Positions 52,025-61,427 of a stretch of 64,000 nt of DNA are shown here, one piece after another. Made by a program: the position numbers and the translations under genes. The stretch's first letter is position 1; each line of letters opens with the position of its first letter. The DNA lies in the NCBI GenBank assembly GCA_041685145.1, contig JAWLGJ010000011.1, forward strand, positions 10,277 to 74,276. The letters are read 5' to 3'. The notes below the pieces were generated by a model. It was not told where the DNA came from and did not search any database. It saw only the letters and a program-made list of their open reading frames with translations. Origin of the DNA: JAWLGJ01 sp041685145 (lineage in GTDB: Bacteria > Pseudomonadota > Alphaproteobacteria > Rhodospirillales > Magnetospirillaceae).

Positions 52025-53323
52025 TCAACAGTTGCCGGTGTCGGGGGTTCGGTCCGCGGCCAGGTCGCGCAGCCGCGCCAGACAGGCGGCGCGGTCGGGG
52101 CGGTAGTCGCGCGCCTCCCACCAGTCCTCGACACGGCGCAGCAGATCGCCCACGCGCGGGCCCGGCGGCACCCCCAGGTCGAGCACGTCGCGGCCCTTCA
52201 CCGGCAGGGCCACCGGCGTCCAGGCGTCGGCCTCGGCCAGCAGCGCCGCCCAGTCCTCCGACGTCCAGGGACCGTCGCGCGGCGCGCTGGCGCGGTCGCC
52301 GGCCCAGCCCAGCAGCACCAGGTCGCGAAAGCCCTCCGCCCCCAGGCGCCGCAGCAGGCGCCGGCGCTGCCGGCGGTCCATGTGCGGCGCGGGCGCCGCC
52401 GCCGGTGCCGCCAGCGTCACCAGGCGCTCCGTCTGGCGGTTCGACAACCGCAGCCGCGCGGCGACGGCGGCGGCGCCGTCGGCGTCGGTCTCCAGCACCG
52501 CCGCCAGCCGGCGCAGGGCGTCGGGGTGCAGGCCCTCGCGGCGCAGGCCGCGCGATTCCAGCCAGGCAAGCTGCCGCAGGCGGCCGAAGTCGCCGGCCTC
52601 GGGCAGCACATGCTCCAGAATGCGCTCGCCGTACATCAGGCGCAGCACCGAGGCGGGGTCCGGCGCCGCCAGCAGGCGCAGCATCTCGCCGCTGACCCGC
52701 TCGCCCGACAGCGTCGGCAACGCCGGCGCCATCGCCCGGCAGGCGGCCAGGGCGTCGCGGTCGACCGGCGGGCGGCCGTAATAGGCATAGAAGCGGAAGA
52801 AGCGCAGCAGGCGCAGCACATCCTCGCGGATGCGTTCGCGGGCGTCGCCGACGAAGCGGATGCACCCGGCGCCCAAGTCCTGTAGCCCCTCGAAGGGGTC
52901 GTAGATCCAGCCGTCCGGGGTCAGGAACATGGCGTTGATGGTGAAGTCGCGCCGGGCGGCGTCGGCGGCCCAGTCGTCGGTGAACTCGACGCGGGCGTGG
53001 CGGCCGAAGGTCTCGACGTCGCGGCGCAGGGTGGTGATCTCGAAATGCGCCGCCTCGACGACGGCGGTGACGGTGCCGTGGGCGATGCCGGTGGGAATGG
53101 CGTGAACGCCGGCGCGCTCCAGCAGTTCGACGACGCGCTCGGGCGGGTCGTGGGTGGCGATGTCGATGTCCCGGATCGGCCGCTTCAGCACCGCGTCGCG
53201 CACGCAGCCGCCGACAAAGCGCACATCCGCCCCGTCGGCGGTCAGCGCGGCGATGACGCGGCGCGTGCGCGGGTCGGTCATCCAGGGCTGCGGCGCGATC
53301 TGGCCGACCGGCGCCAGGCTCAT
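52025..53323 (-). CDS. cca: CCA tRNA nucleotidyltransferase
   Basis: 432 residues. Adds or repairs the 3' CCA of tRNA. Class II nucleotidyltransferase core: VRFVGGCVRDAVL, metal Asp pair in IRDIDIAT, RRDFTINAMF and the ERIREDVLRLLRFFRFY arm. The rest is helical; I see no HD phosphohydrolase domain. ATG at 53323; overlaps the DUF6111 stop (ATGA). Confidence 0.92.
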   Translation of the reverse strand: MSLAPVGQIAPQPWMTDPRTRRVIAALTADGADVRFVGGCVRDAVLKRPIRDIDIATHDPPERVVELLERAGVHAIPTGIAHGTVTAVVEAAHFEITTLRRDVETFGRHARVEFTDDWAADAARRDFTINAMFLTPDGWIYDPFEGLQDLGAGCIRFVGDARERIREDVLRLLRFFRFYAYYGRPPVDRDALAACRAMAPALPTLSGERVSGEMLRLLAAPDPASVLRLMYGERILEHVLPEAGDFGRLRQLAWLESRGLRREGLHPDALRRLAAVLETDADGAAAVAARLRLSNRQTERLVTLAAPAAAPAPHMDRRQRRRLLRRLGAEGFRDLVLLGWAGDRASAPRDGPWTSEDWAALLAEADAWTPVALPVKGRDVLDLGVPPGPRVGDLLRRVEDWWEARDYRPDRAACLARLRDLAADRTPDTGNC

Positions 53324-53589
53324 TCGAACCGGCCGGGGACGGTCCGGCCCTCTTCGTCGACATAGGCGGGCACGTAGGTGCGCCCGGTGCCGGCGCCGCC
53401 CGACATGAACACCGCCCCGGTGACCAGGAAGGCCAGCACCAGGCCGGCGGCCAGCAGCCAGGTCCAGGGGACGTCCTGAAGTTCCGGCCCTTCGGCGGCG
53501 CGGCGGCGGCGCGCCCACAGCGCCCAGGCCAGATAGACCGCCGTCGGCAGCAACAGGGGCAGGATCCAGGTCAGCAGAATGCGGATCAT
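53320..53589 (-). CDS. DUF6111-like small membrane protein
   Basis: 89 residues with two membrane helices: ILLTWILPLLLPTAVYLAWAL near the start and WLLAAGLVLAFLVTGAVF near 50-67, then a short tail YVPAYVDEEGRTVPGRFE. Between the Nudix and CCA genes with 4-bp overlaps on both sides, as in other alphaproteobacteria. ATG at 53589. Function unknown. Confidence 0.7.
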   Translation of the reverse strand: MIRILLTWILPLLLPTAVYLAWALWARRRRAAEGPELQDVPWTWLLAAGLVLAFLVTGAVFMSGGAGTGRTYVPAYVDEEGRTVPGRFE

Positions 53590-54203
53590 GGCCGCAGCCG
53601 TTCGCACAGGTTCACCAGCATTCCCGCCGTCGCACCCCAGATATAGCGGCTGCCGTAGGGCAGCGCGTAGGTCACCCGCAGGCGCCCGTCGACGACGCGG
53701 CGCTGGCAGCGGCGGTTGGCGGGGTCGAGAACGAAGGCCAGCGGCACCTCGAATACGTCGGCAACCTCGAAAGGGTCGGGCACCAGGCTCAGCGGCGCAG
53801 CGGTGACGCCGACGATGGGAGTGACGTGAAAGCCGGTGACGGTGACATAGGCATCCAGCCGCCCGATCAACTCAACCGCCGCGCGCGGCAGGCCGATCTC
53901 CTCCTCGGTCTCGCGCAGGGCGGCGGCGACGGCATCGGCGTCGCCCGGCTCCAGCCGGCCGCCGGGGAAGCAGACCTGGCCGGCGTGGTTGGTCAGGTGG
54001 GCGGCGCGCTCGGTCAGCAGCACGCTGAGGCCCTCCGGCCGTTCGACCAGCGGCACCAGCACCGCCGCCGGGGTCAGGGGCCGCGCCGGCGGGCGCGCGT
54101 CGTCGCCGCGCAGCGGGTCGCGCCGCTCGCGGGCCAGCGCCGCCGCAACCGCCGCGCGCGTCAGTCCGGCCGGCCCATCGGAAAGAAGGTGCCGTTGCTC
54201 CAT
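53586..54203 (-). CDS. Nudix hydrolase, CoA pyrophosphatase type
   Basis: 205 residues. Nudix box region GGRLEPGDADAVAAALRETEEEIGL (R-E-x2-E-E-x-G core) in the CoA pyrophosphatase arrangement, preceded by LTNHAGQVCFPGG, which is typical of CoA and other dinucleotide pyrophosphatases. It would split CoA or its oxidised forms. Its 5' end overlaps the DUF1285 gene by 43 bp. Confidence 0.85.
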   Translation of the reverse strand: MEQRHLLSDGPAGLTRAAVAAALARERRDPLRGDDARPPARPLTPAAVLVPLVERPEGLSVLLTERAAHLTNHAGQVCFPGGRLEPGDADAVAAALRETEEEIGLPRAAVELIGRLDAYVTVTGFHVTPIVGVTAAPLSLVPDPFEVADVFEVPLAFVLDPANRRCQRRVVDGRLRVTYALPYGSRYIWGATAGMLVNLCERLRP

Positions 54204-54733
54204 ACGCCGTACGTTGCTTGCCCGTCCATCTTTTCTTCAAAGCCGTGCGCTACCAATTCATAGTAGACTGCACGGGTGAGCCGCGCTTCAAGACCATCCC
54301 GCACAGTCACGTAGGGCAGGGGGCAGCCGGTTTCGGGGTCGTGACGGATTTTCAGCGGATGCTTGGCGTCGAGGGTGACCAACTCGTCCACATTGGTGCG
54401 GAACGAGACCACCGCCTCGCGACCGGCGCCGTTGACGAACATTTCCACCGCCAGGAAGGGCGCGTCGTCGACCTCGATGCGCCCGGCCTCGAACGGCGTC
54501 ACCAGCCAGAACGTGCCGTCCGCCCGGCGCTCCAGCAGGCCGGCGAACAGGCAGACCATTTCCTTGCGGTCGATGGGGGAGTTCCGGTAGTGCCACACCC
54601 CGTTGCGGTCGATGCGGATGTCGAACGTTCCGCAGTCGGGGCCGTTAACCTCGACGAGGGGGTCGGCCGTGGAATGGTTGGCTGGATCTCTCGAAGACAC
54701 CGCGACTGCCACCTGCTGTTGTCCTGGTCCCAC
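54161..54733 (-). CDS. DUF1285-domain protein
   Basis: 190 residues with the DUF1285 pattern: FDIRIDRNGVWHYRNSPIDRKEMVCLFAGLL, WLVTPFEAGRIEVDDAPFLAVEMF and a C-terminal YELVAHGF. Of unknown role. The start is uncertain: GTG at 54733 has no clear ribosome site, and a GTG at 54700 with AGGTGG upstream is an alternative. Divergent from the MoxR operon. Confidence 0.78.
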   Translation of the reverse strand: MGPGQQQVAVAVSSRDPANHSTADPLVEVNGPDCGTFDIRIDRNGVWHYRNSPIDRKEMVCLFAGLLERRADGTFWLVTPFEAGRIEVDDAPFLAVEMFVNGAGREAVVSFRTNVDELVTLDAKHPLKIRHDPETGCPLPYVTVRDGLEARLTRAVYYELVAHGFEEKMDGQATYGVWSNGTFFPMGRPD

Positions 54734-54753
54734 AAAGTGATGGAGAGGCGAAG

Positions 54754-55770
54754 GTGACTGCCCCTTCCGGTGCCGCCGCGAACCCGTCCCCCTCTTCCGA
54801 CGTGGTTCGGGAGGCTGAACGCTTCAACCGACGTCTTGCCGAAGCGCGCGAAAGCCTTGGTCGCGTCATCTTCGGCCAGACGGAAGTGATAGATGAAACT
54901 CTTATCACTTTGCTGGCGGGTGGTCACGCCCTCCTCATCGGCGCGCCGGGGCTGGCCAAGACGCGGCTGGTGCAGAGCCTGGGCGAGGTGCTGGGGCTGG
55001 ACGACAAGCGCGTGCAGTTCACCCCCGATCTGATGCCCGCCGACATCCTGGGCTCGGAGGTTCTGGAGGAGTCCGGCGGCGGCCAGCGCGCCTTCCGCTT
55101 CATCCGCGGGCCGGTGTTCTGCCAGCTTCTGATGGCCGACGAGATCAACCGCGCCAGCCCCCGCACGCAGTCGGCGCTGCTGCAGGCCATGCAGGAACGC
55201 CGGGTCAGCGTCGCCGGCCATTACCACGATCTGCCGACGCCCTTCCACGTCCTCGCCACCCAGAATCCCATCGAGCAGGAGGGCACTTATCCGCTGCCCG
55301 AGGCGCAGCTCGACCGTTTCCTGCTTCAGGTCGACGTCGGCTATCCCGACCTGGAGGCGGAGCGGCGGATGCTGCTGGCGACGACGGGGGTGGCCGAGGA
55401 CCGCCCCGTGCAGGCGATGACCCCCGACGACCTGCTCGCCGCCCAGCGCCTGGTGCGCACGATCCCGGTGGGCGAGGCGGTGGTCGCCGCCATCCTGGCG
55501 ATGGTGCGCGCCGGCCGTCCCGCCGCCTCCGAACTGGACGAGGTGCGCCGGCACGTCGCCTGGGGGCCGGGGCCGCGCGCCAGCCAGGCGCTGATGCTGG
55601 CGATTCGGGCGCGGGCGCTGCTGGACGGGCGGCTGTCGCCGTCGCTGGACGACGTCGTCGCCCTGGCGCGGCCGGTGCTGCGCCACCGCATGGCGCTGAA
55701 TTTCGCCGCCCGTGCCGAGGGCGTGACCATCGAGGCCATCATCGACCGCCTGTGCGGGGTGATCGCCTGA
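54754..55770 (+). CDS. MoxR-family AAA+ ATPase
   Basis: 338 residues. Walker A GAPGLAKTR (the MoxR form of the P loop), Walker B LLMADEINRASPRTQSALLQAM, sensor segment ATQNPIEQEGTYPLPEAQLDRF. MoxR proteins act as chaperones for the assembly of complexes with vWA proteins; here they lead an operon with DUF58. GTG start at 54754, with GGAGAGGCG upstream. Confidence 0.92.
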   Translation: MTAPSGAAANPSPSSDVVREAERFNRRLAEARESLGRVIFGQTEVIDETLITLLAGGHALLIGAPGLAKTRLVQSLGEVLGLDDKRVQFTPDLMPADILGSEVLEESGGGQRAFRFIRGPVFCQLLMADEINRASPRTQSALLQAMQERRVSVAGHYHDLPTPFHVLATQNPIEQEGTYPLPEAQLDRFLLQVDVGYPDLEAERRMLLATTGVAEDRPVQAMTPDDLLAAQRLVRTIPVGEAVVAAILAMVRAGRPAASELDEVRRHVAWGPGPRASQALMLAIRARALLDGRLSPSLDDVVALARPVLRHRMALNFAARAEGVTIEAIIDRLCGVIA

Positions 55771-55771
55771 G

Positions 55772-56659
55772 ATGCGGGAACGCAGCGAGGCCCTGCGCGC
55801 GCGCCACGAATCGGAAGAGCTGGCGGCACGTCTGCCGCCGCTGCTGGTCGAGGCCGAGCGCGTGGCGGCGACGGTGGTCCCCGGCACCCACGGGCGCCGG
55901 CGGGTGGGGTCGGGCGATTCCTTCTGGCAGTTTCGCCGCTATCAGCCCGGCGACCCGGTGGGGATGATCGACTGGCGGCAGTCGGCCAAGGCCGACCCGC
56001 TGTTCATCCGCGAGAAGGAGTGGACGGCGGCGCAGTCGGTGTGGCTGTGGCCGGACTCATCGCCCAGCATGGCCTACCGCTCCGACCGCAACCTCCCCGA
56101 AAAGGGCGAGCGCGCGACGGTGTTGCTGCTGGCCCTGGCGCTGCTGCTGGTCGGCGGCGGCGAGAAGGTGGCGCTGTTGGGCGCCGGCCAGCGGCCGATG
56201 ACCGGCGGCGGCGCCATCGGCCGCCTGACCGAGGCGCTGCTGCGCGGCGGCGTTGACCCGGCGAGCCTGCCGCCACCGGCGCCGCTGCCCCGTCACGCCC
56301 AGGTGGTGCTGCTGGGCGATTTCCTGGCGCCGCTGGACGAATTGGAGGCGGCGCTGAAGCATCTGGCCGGCGGCGGTGCCGTCGGTCACATCGTGCAGAT
56401 TCTCGACCCCGCCGAGGAGGCGCTGCCCTTCGCCGGGCGGGTGCTGTTCGCCGGGCTGGAGGGCGAGGGCCGTCACCTTGTCGGCCGCGCCGAGGACGTG
56501 CGCGACGAATATGTGGCGCGCCTGGCCGCGCACCGCGACGGCCTCGCGGCGCTGGCGCGCGGGTTGGGCTGGAGCTTCACCCTGCACCACACCGACACCC
56601 CGCCGCAGGCGGCCCTGCTCGCCCTGCACGCCACCCTGAGCGGACAGTTCCGGCGATGA
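55772..56659 (+). CDS. DUF58-domain protein
   Basis: 295 residues. The core motif RRVGSGDSFWQFRRYQPGDPVGMIDWRQSAKAD is the hallmark of DUF58, and the second half is vWA-like with DSSPSMAY. Acts with the MoxR ATPase as a partner. One base after the moxR stop; overlaps the next gene by 4 bp. Confidence 0.88.
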   Translation: MRERSEALRARHESEELAARLPPLLVEAERVAATVVPGTHGRRRVGSGDSFWQFRRYQPGDPVGMIDWRQSAKADPLFIREKEWTAAQSVWLWPDSSPSMAYRSDRNLPEKGERATVLLLALALLLVGGGEKVALLGAGQRPMTGGGAIGRLTEALLRGGVDPASLPPPAPLPRHAQVVLLGDFLAPLDELEAALKHLAGGGAVGHIVQILDPAEEALPFAGRVLFAGLEGEGRHLVGRAEDVRDEYVARLAAHRDGLAALARGLGWSFTLHHTDTPPQAALLALHATLSGQFRR

Positions 56660-59373
56660 ATCTGACCGCCCTCAGCTTTCTGGCCCCGTGGGCGCTGGGC
56701 GCCGCGCTCGCCCTGCCGGTGCTGTGGTGGCTGCTGCGGGTGACGCCGCCGGCCCCGCGCGAGGTGCGCTTCCCGGCCATCCGCCTGCTGCTGGGGCTGG
56801 GGGCGCGCGAGGAGACGCCGGCGAAGACGCCGTTGTGGCTGGTGCTGCTGCGGATGCTGGTGGCGGTGCTGGTGATTCTGGGCGTTGCCCATCCGGTGCT
56901 GGACGCGCCGACGGCGGCCCGCGACCAGCGCCCGCTGCTGCTGGTGGTGGACGACGGCTGGGCCGCCGCCGCCGACTGGCCGGAGCGGCGCGCCCGCCTG
57001 GAGACGCTGTTGGACGCGGCGGCGCGCGGCGGGCGCCGGGTGATGCTGCTGCCGACGGCGCCGCCGGCCGATGGCGGCAACGTCGCCGTCAGCGCGATGA
57101 TGACCGCCGACCAGGCGCGCTCGCTGCTGCCGTCGCTGGAGCCCAAGCCCTGGCCGGTGGACCGCGCCGCCGCCGAGGCCGCGCTGCGCGGCGCCGGCCG
57201 CGGCGGCGGGATGCAGGTGGTGTGGCTGACCGACGGCGTCGCCGGCGCCGGCGCCGACGGGCTGGCGCGGCAGCTGCAAATTCTGGGCCGCGTCGAGGCG
57301 CTGGTGCCGCCGCCGGCGCGGCTGCCGAAGCAGTTGCTGCCGCCGGCCGCCGATGCCGCGGGCCTTGCGCCGGTGGTGCGCCGGGTGTCGGCGGCGGCGG
57401 AGGAGACGGTGACGGTACGGGCGCTGGACGCGGCCGGACGGGTGCTGGAGCGCCGCCAGGTCCGCCTGCCGGCGGGCGAGCGGGCGACGGCGGCGGCGAT
57501 CGGCCTGCCCACCGAATTGCGCAACCGGGTGGCGCGCCTGGACCTGGCCGAGGCGACGACGGCGGCCGGGGTGGCGCTGGTCGACGAGGGTGCGCGGCGT
57601 CGGCCGGTGGGGCTGGTGACCGCCGGCGCGGCGCCGGGCACGCCGCTGCTGGACCCGCTGCACTATGTCGGCCGCGCCCTTGCCCCCTTCGCGGAGGTGC
57701 GGCGGGCGCCGGTCGGCGAGCTTCTGCGCCGGCCGCTGGCCGTGGCGGTGCTGCCCGAGACGGTGAGCCTGGGGGCCGACGAGCGCGCCCGCCTGCGCGA
57801 TTGGATCGAGGCCGGCGGCACGCTGCTGCGCTTTGCGGGCCCCAGCCTGGCCGACGCACCCGACGATCTGCTGCCGGTGCGGCTGCGCGCCGGTGGCCGC
57901 ACCCTGGGCGGCGCGCTGTCCTGGACGGAACCGGCGGGGCTGGCGCCGTTCCCGGCCGACAAACCCTTCGCCGGCCTCGATGTGCCGGACGACGTGCGCG
58001 TCGAGGCGCAGGTGCTGGCCGAGCCGGAGTTGGGGCTGGACGAGAAGACCTGGGCGCGGCTGGCCGACGGCACTCCCCTGGTCACCGCCGACCGCCTGGG
58101 GCGGGGGCGCATCGTGCTGGTGCACACCACCGCCACCCCGGCCTGGGGCGACCTGGCGCTGTCGCGTTTGTTCGTCGACCTCTTGCGCCGGGTGGTGCTG
58201 GTCAGCGAGGGGGTGCGCGCCGAATCGGGCGATGCTCCGCTGCCGCCGCTGGAACTGCTGGACGCCTTCGGGGCGGCGCGGGCGCCGGGGGGCGTCGCCG
58301 CGCCGCTGCCCGCCGCCGGGGACGAGCGCCCGGCGCCGGGGCCGCGCCATCCGCCGGGCTTCTATGGCAGCGAGGCGGCGCGGCATGCCTTCAACCTGGC
58401 GCCGGCGCTGCCGCCCCCGGCGCCGCTGACGCTGCCGCGGGGGGTGACGATGGCCGCCTATGACACCGTGCCCCACAGCCTGGATCTGCGGCCGTGGCTG
58501 CTGGCGGCGGCGCTGGCGCTGGCGGTGGTCGACCTGGCCATCGCCCTGGCGCTGCGCGGCGTGGTGGGGCGGCGCCCCGCCACCGCCGCCGGTTTGGGGC
58601 TGCTGGCGCTGATCGGCGTGGCGCCGGAGCCGGCGCTGGCGCAGGAGGGGGGCGAGCAGTTCGCCCTCGCCGCCGCCCTGACCACCCGCCTGGCCTATGT
58701 CGAGGTCGGCGATCCCGGCGTCGACGACGTCAGCCACGCCGGGCTGTCGGGCCTGACCATGATCCTGGACCGGCGCACGGCGGCGGAACTGGGCGAGCCG
58801 GCCGGGGTGGACGTGGAGCGCGATCCCCTGGTGTTCTTCCCGCTGCTGTACTGGCCGATCACGCCGCAGCAGCCGCCGCTGTCGGAAGAGGCGCGCGCCA
58901 AGGTCAACGAATACATGCGCAACGGCGGCATGATCCTGTTCGACACCCGCGACCAGGACCGCCAGGCGATGGGCGGCGAGGGCCCCGAAAGCGGCGCCTT
59001 CCGCGACATGGCGGAGGGGCTGGCGGTGCCGCCCCTGGCGCCGGTCGACGAGGATCATGTCCTGGCGCGGGCCTTCTACCTGCTGCGCGAACTGCCCGGC
59101 CGCTTCGACGGCGGCACCGTCTGGGTGGCCCGCGACGGCGTCGCCAGCAGCAATGACGGCGTCTCGCCGGTCATCATCGGCAGCCATGACTGGGCGGGGG
59201 CCTGGGCGGTGGACGAGGGCGGGCGGCCGCTGTTCGCGACCGCGCCGGGCGGCGAGCGGCAGCGCGAACTTGCCTATCGCTTCGGCGTCAACGCCGTCAT
59301 GTACGCCCTGACCGGCAACTACAAGGGCGATCAGGTGCATCTGCCGACGATCCTGGACAGGCTGGGGCAATGA
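56656..59373 (+). CDS. BatA-type membrane protein with C-terminal DUF4159 domain
   Basis: 905 residues. Two N-terminal membrane helices in the BatA layout (ALALPVLWWLLRVTPPAPREVRFPAIRLL), a periplasm- or cytosol-facing vWA-like domain beginning VVDDGWAAAADW, an inner membrane helix near 620, then about 240 residues of DUF4159 (AALTTRLAYVEVGDPGVDDV and VFFPLLYWPITP). Forms an envelope complex with the MoxR/DUF58 pair. Overlaps DUF58 and the downstream gene by 4 bp each. Role unknown beyond family. Confidence 0.82.
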   Translation: MNLTALSFLAPWALGAALALPVLWWLLRVTPPAPREVRFPAIRLLLGLGAREETPAKTPLWLVLLRMLVAVLVILGVAHPVLDAPTAARDQRPLLLVVDDGWAAAADWPERRARLETLLDAAARGGRRVMLLPTAPPADGGNVAVSAMMTADQARSLLPSLEPKPWPVDRAAAEAALRGAGRGGGMQVVWLTDGVAGAGADGLARQLQILGRVEALVPPPARLPKQLLPPAADAAGLAPVVRRVSAAAEETVTVRALDAAGRVLERRQVRLPAGERATAAAIGLPTELRNRVARLDLAEATTAAGVALVDEGARRRPVGLVTAGAAPGTPLLDPLHYVGRALAPFAEVRRAPVGELLRRPLAVAVLPETVSLGADERARLRDWIEAGGTLLRFAGPSLADAPDDLLPVRLRAGGRTLGGALSWTEPAGLAPFPADKPFAGLDVPDDVRVEAQVLAEPELGLDEKTWARLADGTPLVTADRLGRGRIVLVHTTATPAWGDLALSRLFVDLLRRVVLVSEGVRAESGDAPLPPLELLDAFGAARAPGGVAAPLPAAGDERPAPGPRHPPGFYGSEAARHAFNLAPALPPPAPLTLPRGVTMAAYDTVPHSLDLRPWLLAAALALAVVDLAIALALRGVVGRRPATAAGLGLLALIGVAPEPALAQEGGEQFALAAALTTRLAYVEVGDPGVDDVSHAGLSGLTMILDRRTAAELGEPAGVDVERDPLVFFPLLYWPITPQQPPLSEEARAKVNEYMRNGGMILFDTRDQDRQAMGGEGPESGAFRDMAEGLAVPPLAPVDEDHVLARAFYLLRELPGRFDGGTVWVARDGVASSNDGVSPVIIGSHDWAGAWAVDEGGRPLFATAPGGERQRELAYRFGVNAVMYALTGNYKGDQVHLPTILDRLGQ

Positions 59374-61427
59374 ACTGGACGCTGCCCGAGGTCACCTTCG
59401 CGCCGCTGCTGCCCTGGCCGCTGATCGTGGTGCCGTTGGCGTTGGCGCTGGCGCTGGTGGTGCTGGCGGTGGCGCGGCGCTCGCGGGCGGCGGCGTGGCG
59501 GCTGCTGCCGCTGTCGGTGCTGGCGCTGGCGCTGGCCGGGCCGCGCCTGGTGGCCGAGGAGCGGAGTCCTTTGGACGACATCGCCGTGGTGCTGGTCGAC
59601 GAGAGCCGCAGCCAGACCATCGACGGCCGCCCGGAGCAGACGGCGGCGGCCGAGGAGACGCTGCGCGCGCGCCTGGAGCGCCTGGAGGGGCTGGAGGTGC
59701 GCGTGCAGCGCGTCGAACCGGCCCCGGCGGGGCGCGACGAGGGCACGCGGCTGTACGCGGCGATGGAGCGGGTGCTGGCCGATGTCCCCCGCAGCCGCCT
59801 GGCCGGCGTCGTCGCCGTCACCGATGGCCAGGCGCACGATGTTCCGGCCAAGCCGCGGGCCCCCGAGGCGCCGCTGCATGTGCTGCTGACCGGCGATCCC
59901 GACGAGGGCGACCGGCGCCTCGTCATCGAGCAGGCGCCGGGCTACGGCCTGGTCGGGGAGAGCGTCGAGGTGCAGGTGCGGGTGAGCGATCCGGCGCCCG
60001 CGGGCCGCGCGCGGGTCACGGTGCACCGCGCCAGCGGCGCCCCGGCGGTCTATGACCTGCCGTTGAACGAGACCCGGCGCCTGCGCGTGCCCGTCGAGCA
60101 CGGCGGCCAGACCGTGGTGGGGCTGGAGGTGGAGCCGGGCGAGCAGGAACTGACGCTGGCGAACAACCGCACCGCCCTGACCATCAACGGCGTGCGCGAC
60201 CGCCTGCGGGTGCTGCTGGTCTCCGGCGAGCCGCACCCCGGCGAGCGCACCTGGCGCAACCTGCTCAAGGCCGACCCGGCGGTCGATCTGGTGCATTTCA
60301 CCATCCTGCGCCCGCCGGAAAAGGACGATCGTACCCCCATCGACGAACTGGCGCTGATCTCCTTTCCCATGCAGGAACTGTTCGAGCAGAAGCTCGACGA
60401 TTTCGACCTCGTCATCTTCGACCGCTACCGCCGGCGGGCGATGATGCCGCTGATGTATTTCGAGAACATCGCGCGCTATGTCGAGGACGGCGGCGCCCTG
60501 CTGCTGGCGCTGGGGCCGGAGGCGCTGGACCCCTACAATCTGGTGCTGACGCCCCTGGAGGCGGTGATGCCCGCCTTCCCCGACGGCGAGGCGGTCGAGG
60601 CGCCGTTCCGGCCGCGCCTCACCGACACCGGCCATCGCCACCCGGTCACCGCGGGGCTCCCCGGCTCCGAGCAGGATCCCCCGGCCTGGGGGCGCTGGCT
60701 GCGCCAGATCGTCGCCCATCCCGAGGGCGGCGAGGTGGTGATGGAGGGGCCGCAAGGCGCGTTGCTGGTGCTGGAGCGCGTCGGCGAGGGGCGCGTGGCG
60801 CAGTTGATGTCGGACACCATCTGGCTGTGGTCGCGCGGCTGGGAGGGCGGCGGCCCGCAGGCGGAACTGCTGCGCCGACTCGCCCACTGGCTGATGAAGG
60901 AACCGGCGCTGGAGGAGGAGCGCCTGAGCGCCGAGGCCCGCGACGGCGCCCTGCACATCGAGCGCCGCAGCCTCGACGCGCCCCCGGAGGAGGTGACGGT
61001 GGTGGGGCCCGACGGCCGCCGCCGGACGGTGCCGCTGCACGACGAGGGACACGGCCTGGCGACGGCGGCGCTGCCGGTCGAGGCCGGCGGCCTCTACCGC
61101 GTCGAGGACGGGCGGCTGACGGCGATGGCGGCGCTGGGGGCGGTGAATCCCGTCGAGTTCAGCGAATTGGCGGCCACCGAGGCGGTCCTGGCGCCGCTGG
61201 TGCAGGCCAGCGGCGGCGGCCTGCGCTGGCTGGCCGACGGCGGCGTGCCCGACATCCGCCGCGTGCGGCCGGGCCAGCCCGCCGAGGGCCGCGGCTGGCT
61301 GGGCCTGCACGCCAATGGCGACTATGTGGTGACGGCGGTCGACGACGTGCCGCTGCTGCCCAACTGGCTTCTGCTGCTGCTGGGGCTGGGCGGACTGGTC
61401 ATGGCGTGGTGGCGCGAGGGGCGGTGA
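59370..61427 (+). CDS. Large membrane protein with glutamine-amidotransferase-like fold, MoxR operon
   Basis: 685 residues. Two N-terminal membrane helices (PWPLIVVPLALALALVVLAVA and LLPLSVLALALAG), a vWA-like exported region (DDIAVVLVDESRSQTIDG), a long middle part and a domain with LRVLLVSGEPHPGERTWRNLL and GGALLLALGPEAL resembling class I glutamine amidotransferase cores, then a C-terminal helix LLLLLGLGGLVMAWW. Last gene of the operon; its 3' end overlaps the LysR gene, which reads the other way, by 29 bp. Confidence 0.75.
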   Translation: MNWTLPEVTFAPLLPWPLIVVPLALALALVVLAVARRSRAAAWRLLPLSVLALALAGPRLVAEERSPLDDIAVVLVDESRSQTIDGRPEQTAAAEETLRARLERLEGLEVRVQRVEPAPAGRDEGTRLYAAMERVLADVPRSRLAGVVAVTDGQAHDVPAKPRAPEAPLHVLLTGDPDEGDRRLVIEQAPGYGLVGESVEVQVRVSDPAPAGRARVTVHRASGAPAVYDLPLNETRRLRVPVEHGGQTVVGLEVEPGEQELTLANNRTALTINGVRDRLRVLLVSGEPHPGERTWRNLLKADPAVDLVHFTILRPPEKDDRTPIDELALISFPMQELFEQKLDDFDLVIFDRYRRRAMMPLMYFENIARYVEDGGALLLALGPEALDPYNLVLTPLEAVMPAFPDGEAVEAPFRPRLTDTGHRHPVTAGLPGSEQDPPAWGRWLRQIVAHPEGGEVVMEGPQGALLVLERVGEGRVAQLMSDTIWLWSRGWEGGGPQAELLRRLAHWLMKEPALEEERLSAEARDGALHIERRSLDAPPEEVTVVGPDGRRRTVPLHDEGHGLATAALPVEAGGLYRVEDGRLTAMAALGAVNPVEFSELAATEAVLAPLVQASGGGLRWLADGGVPDIRRVRPGQPAEGRGWLGLHANGDYVVTAVDDVPLLPNWLLLLLGLGGLVMAWWREGR

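Noticed and set aside
56473..59370. 965-codon open frame antisense to the DUF4159 gene
   Set aside because: Low-complexity His/Arg/Gln/Gly product; the sense frame has clear membrane helices and family motifs.
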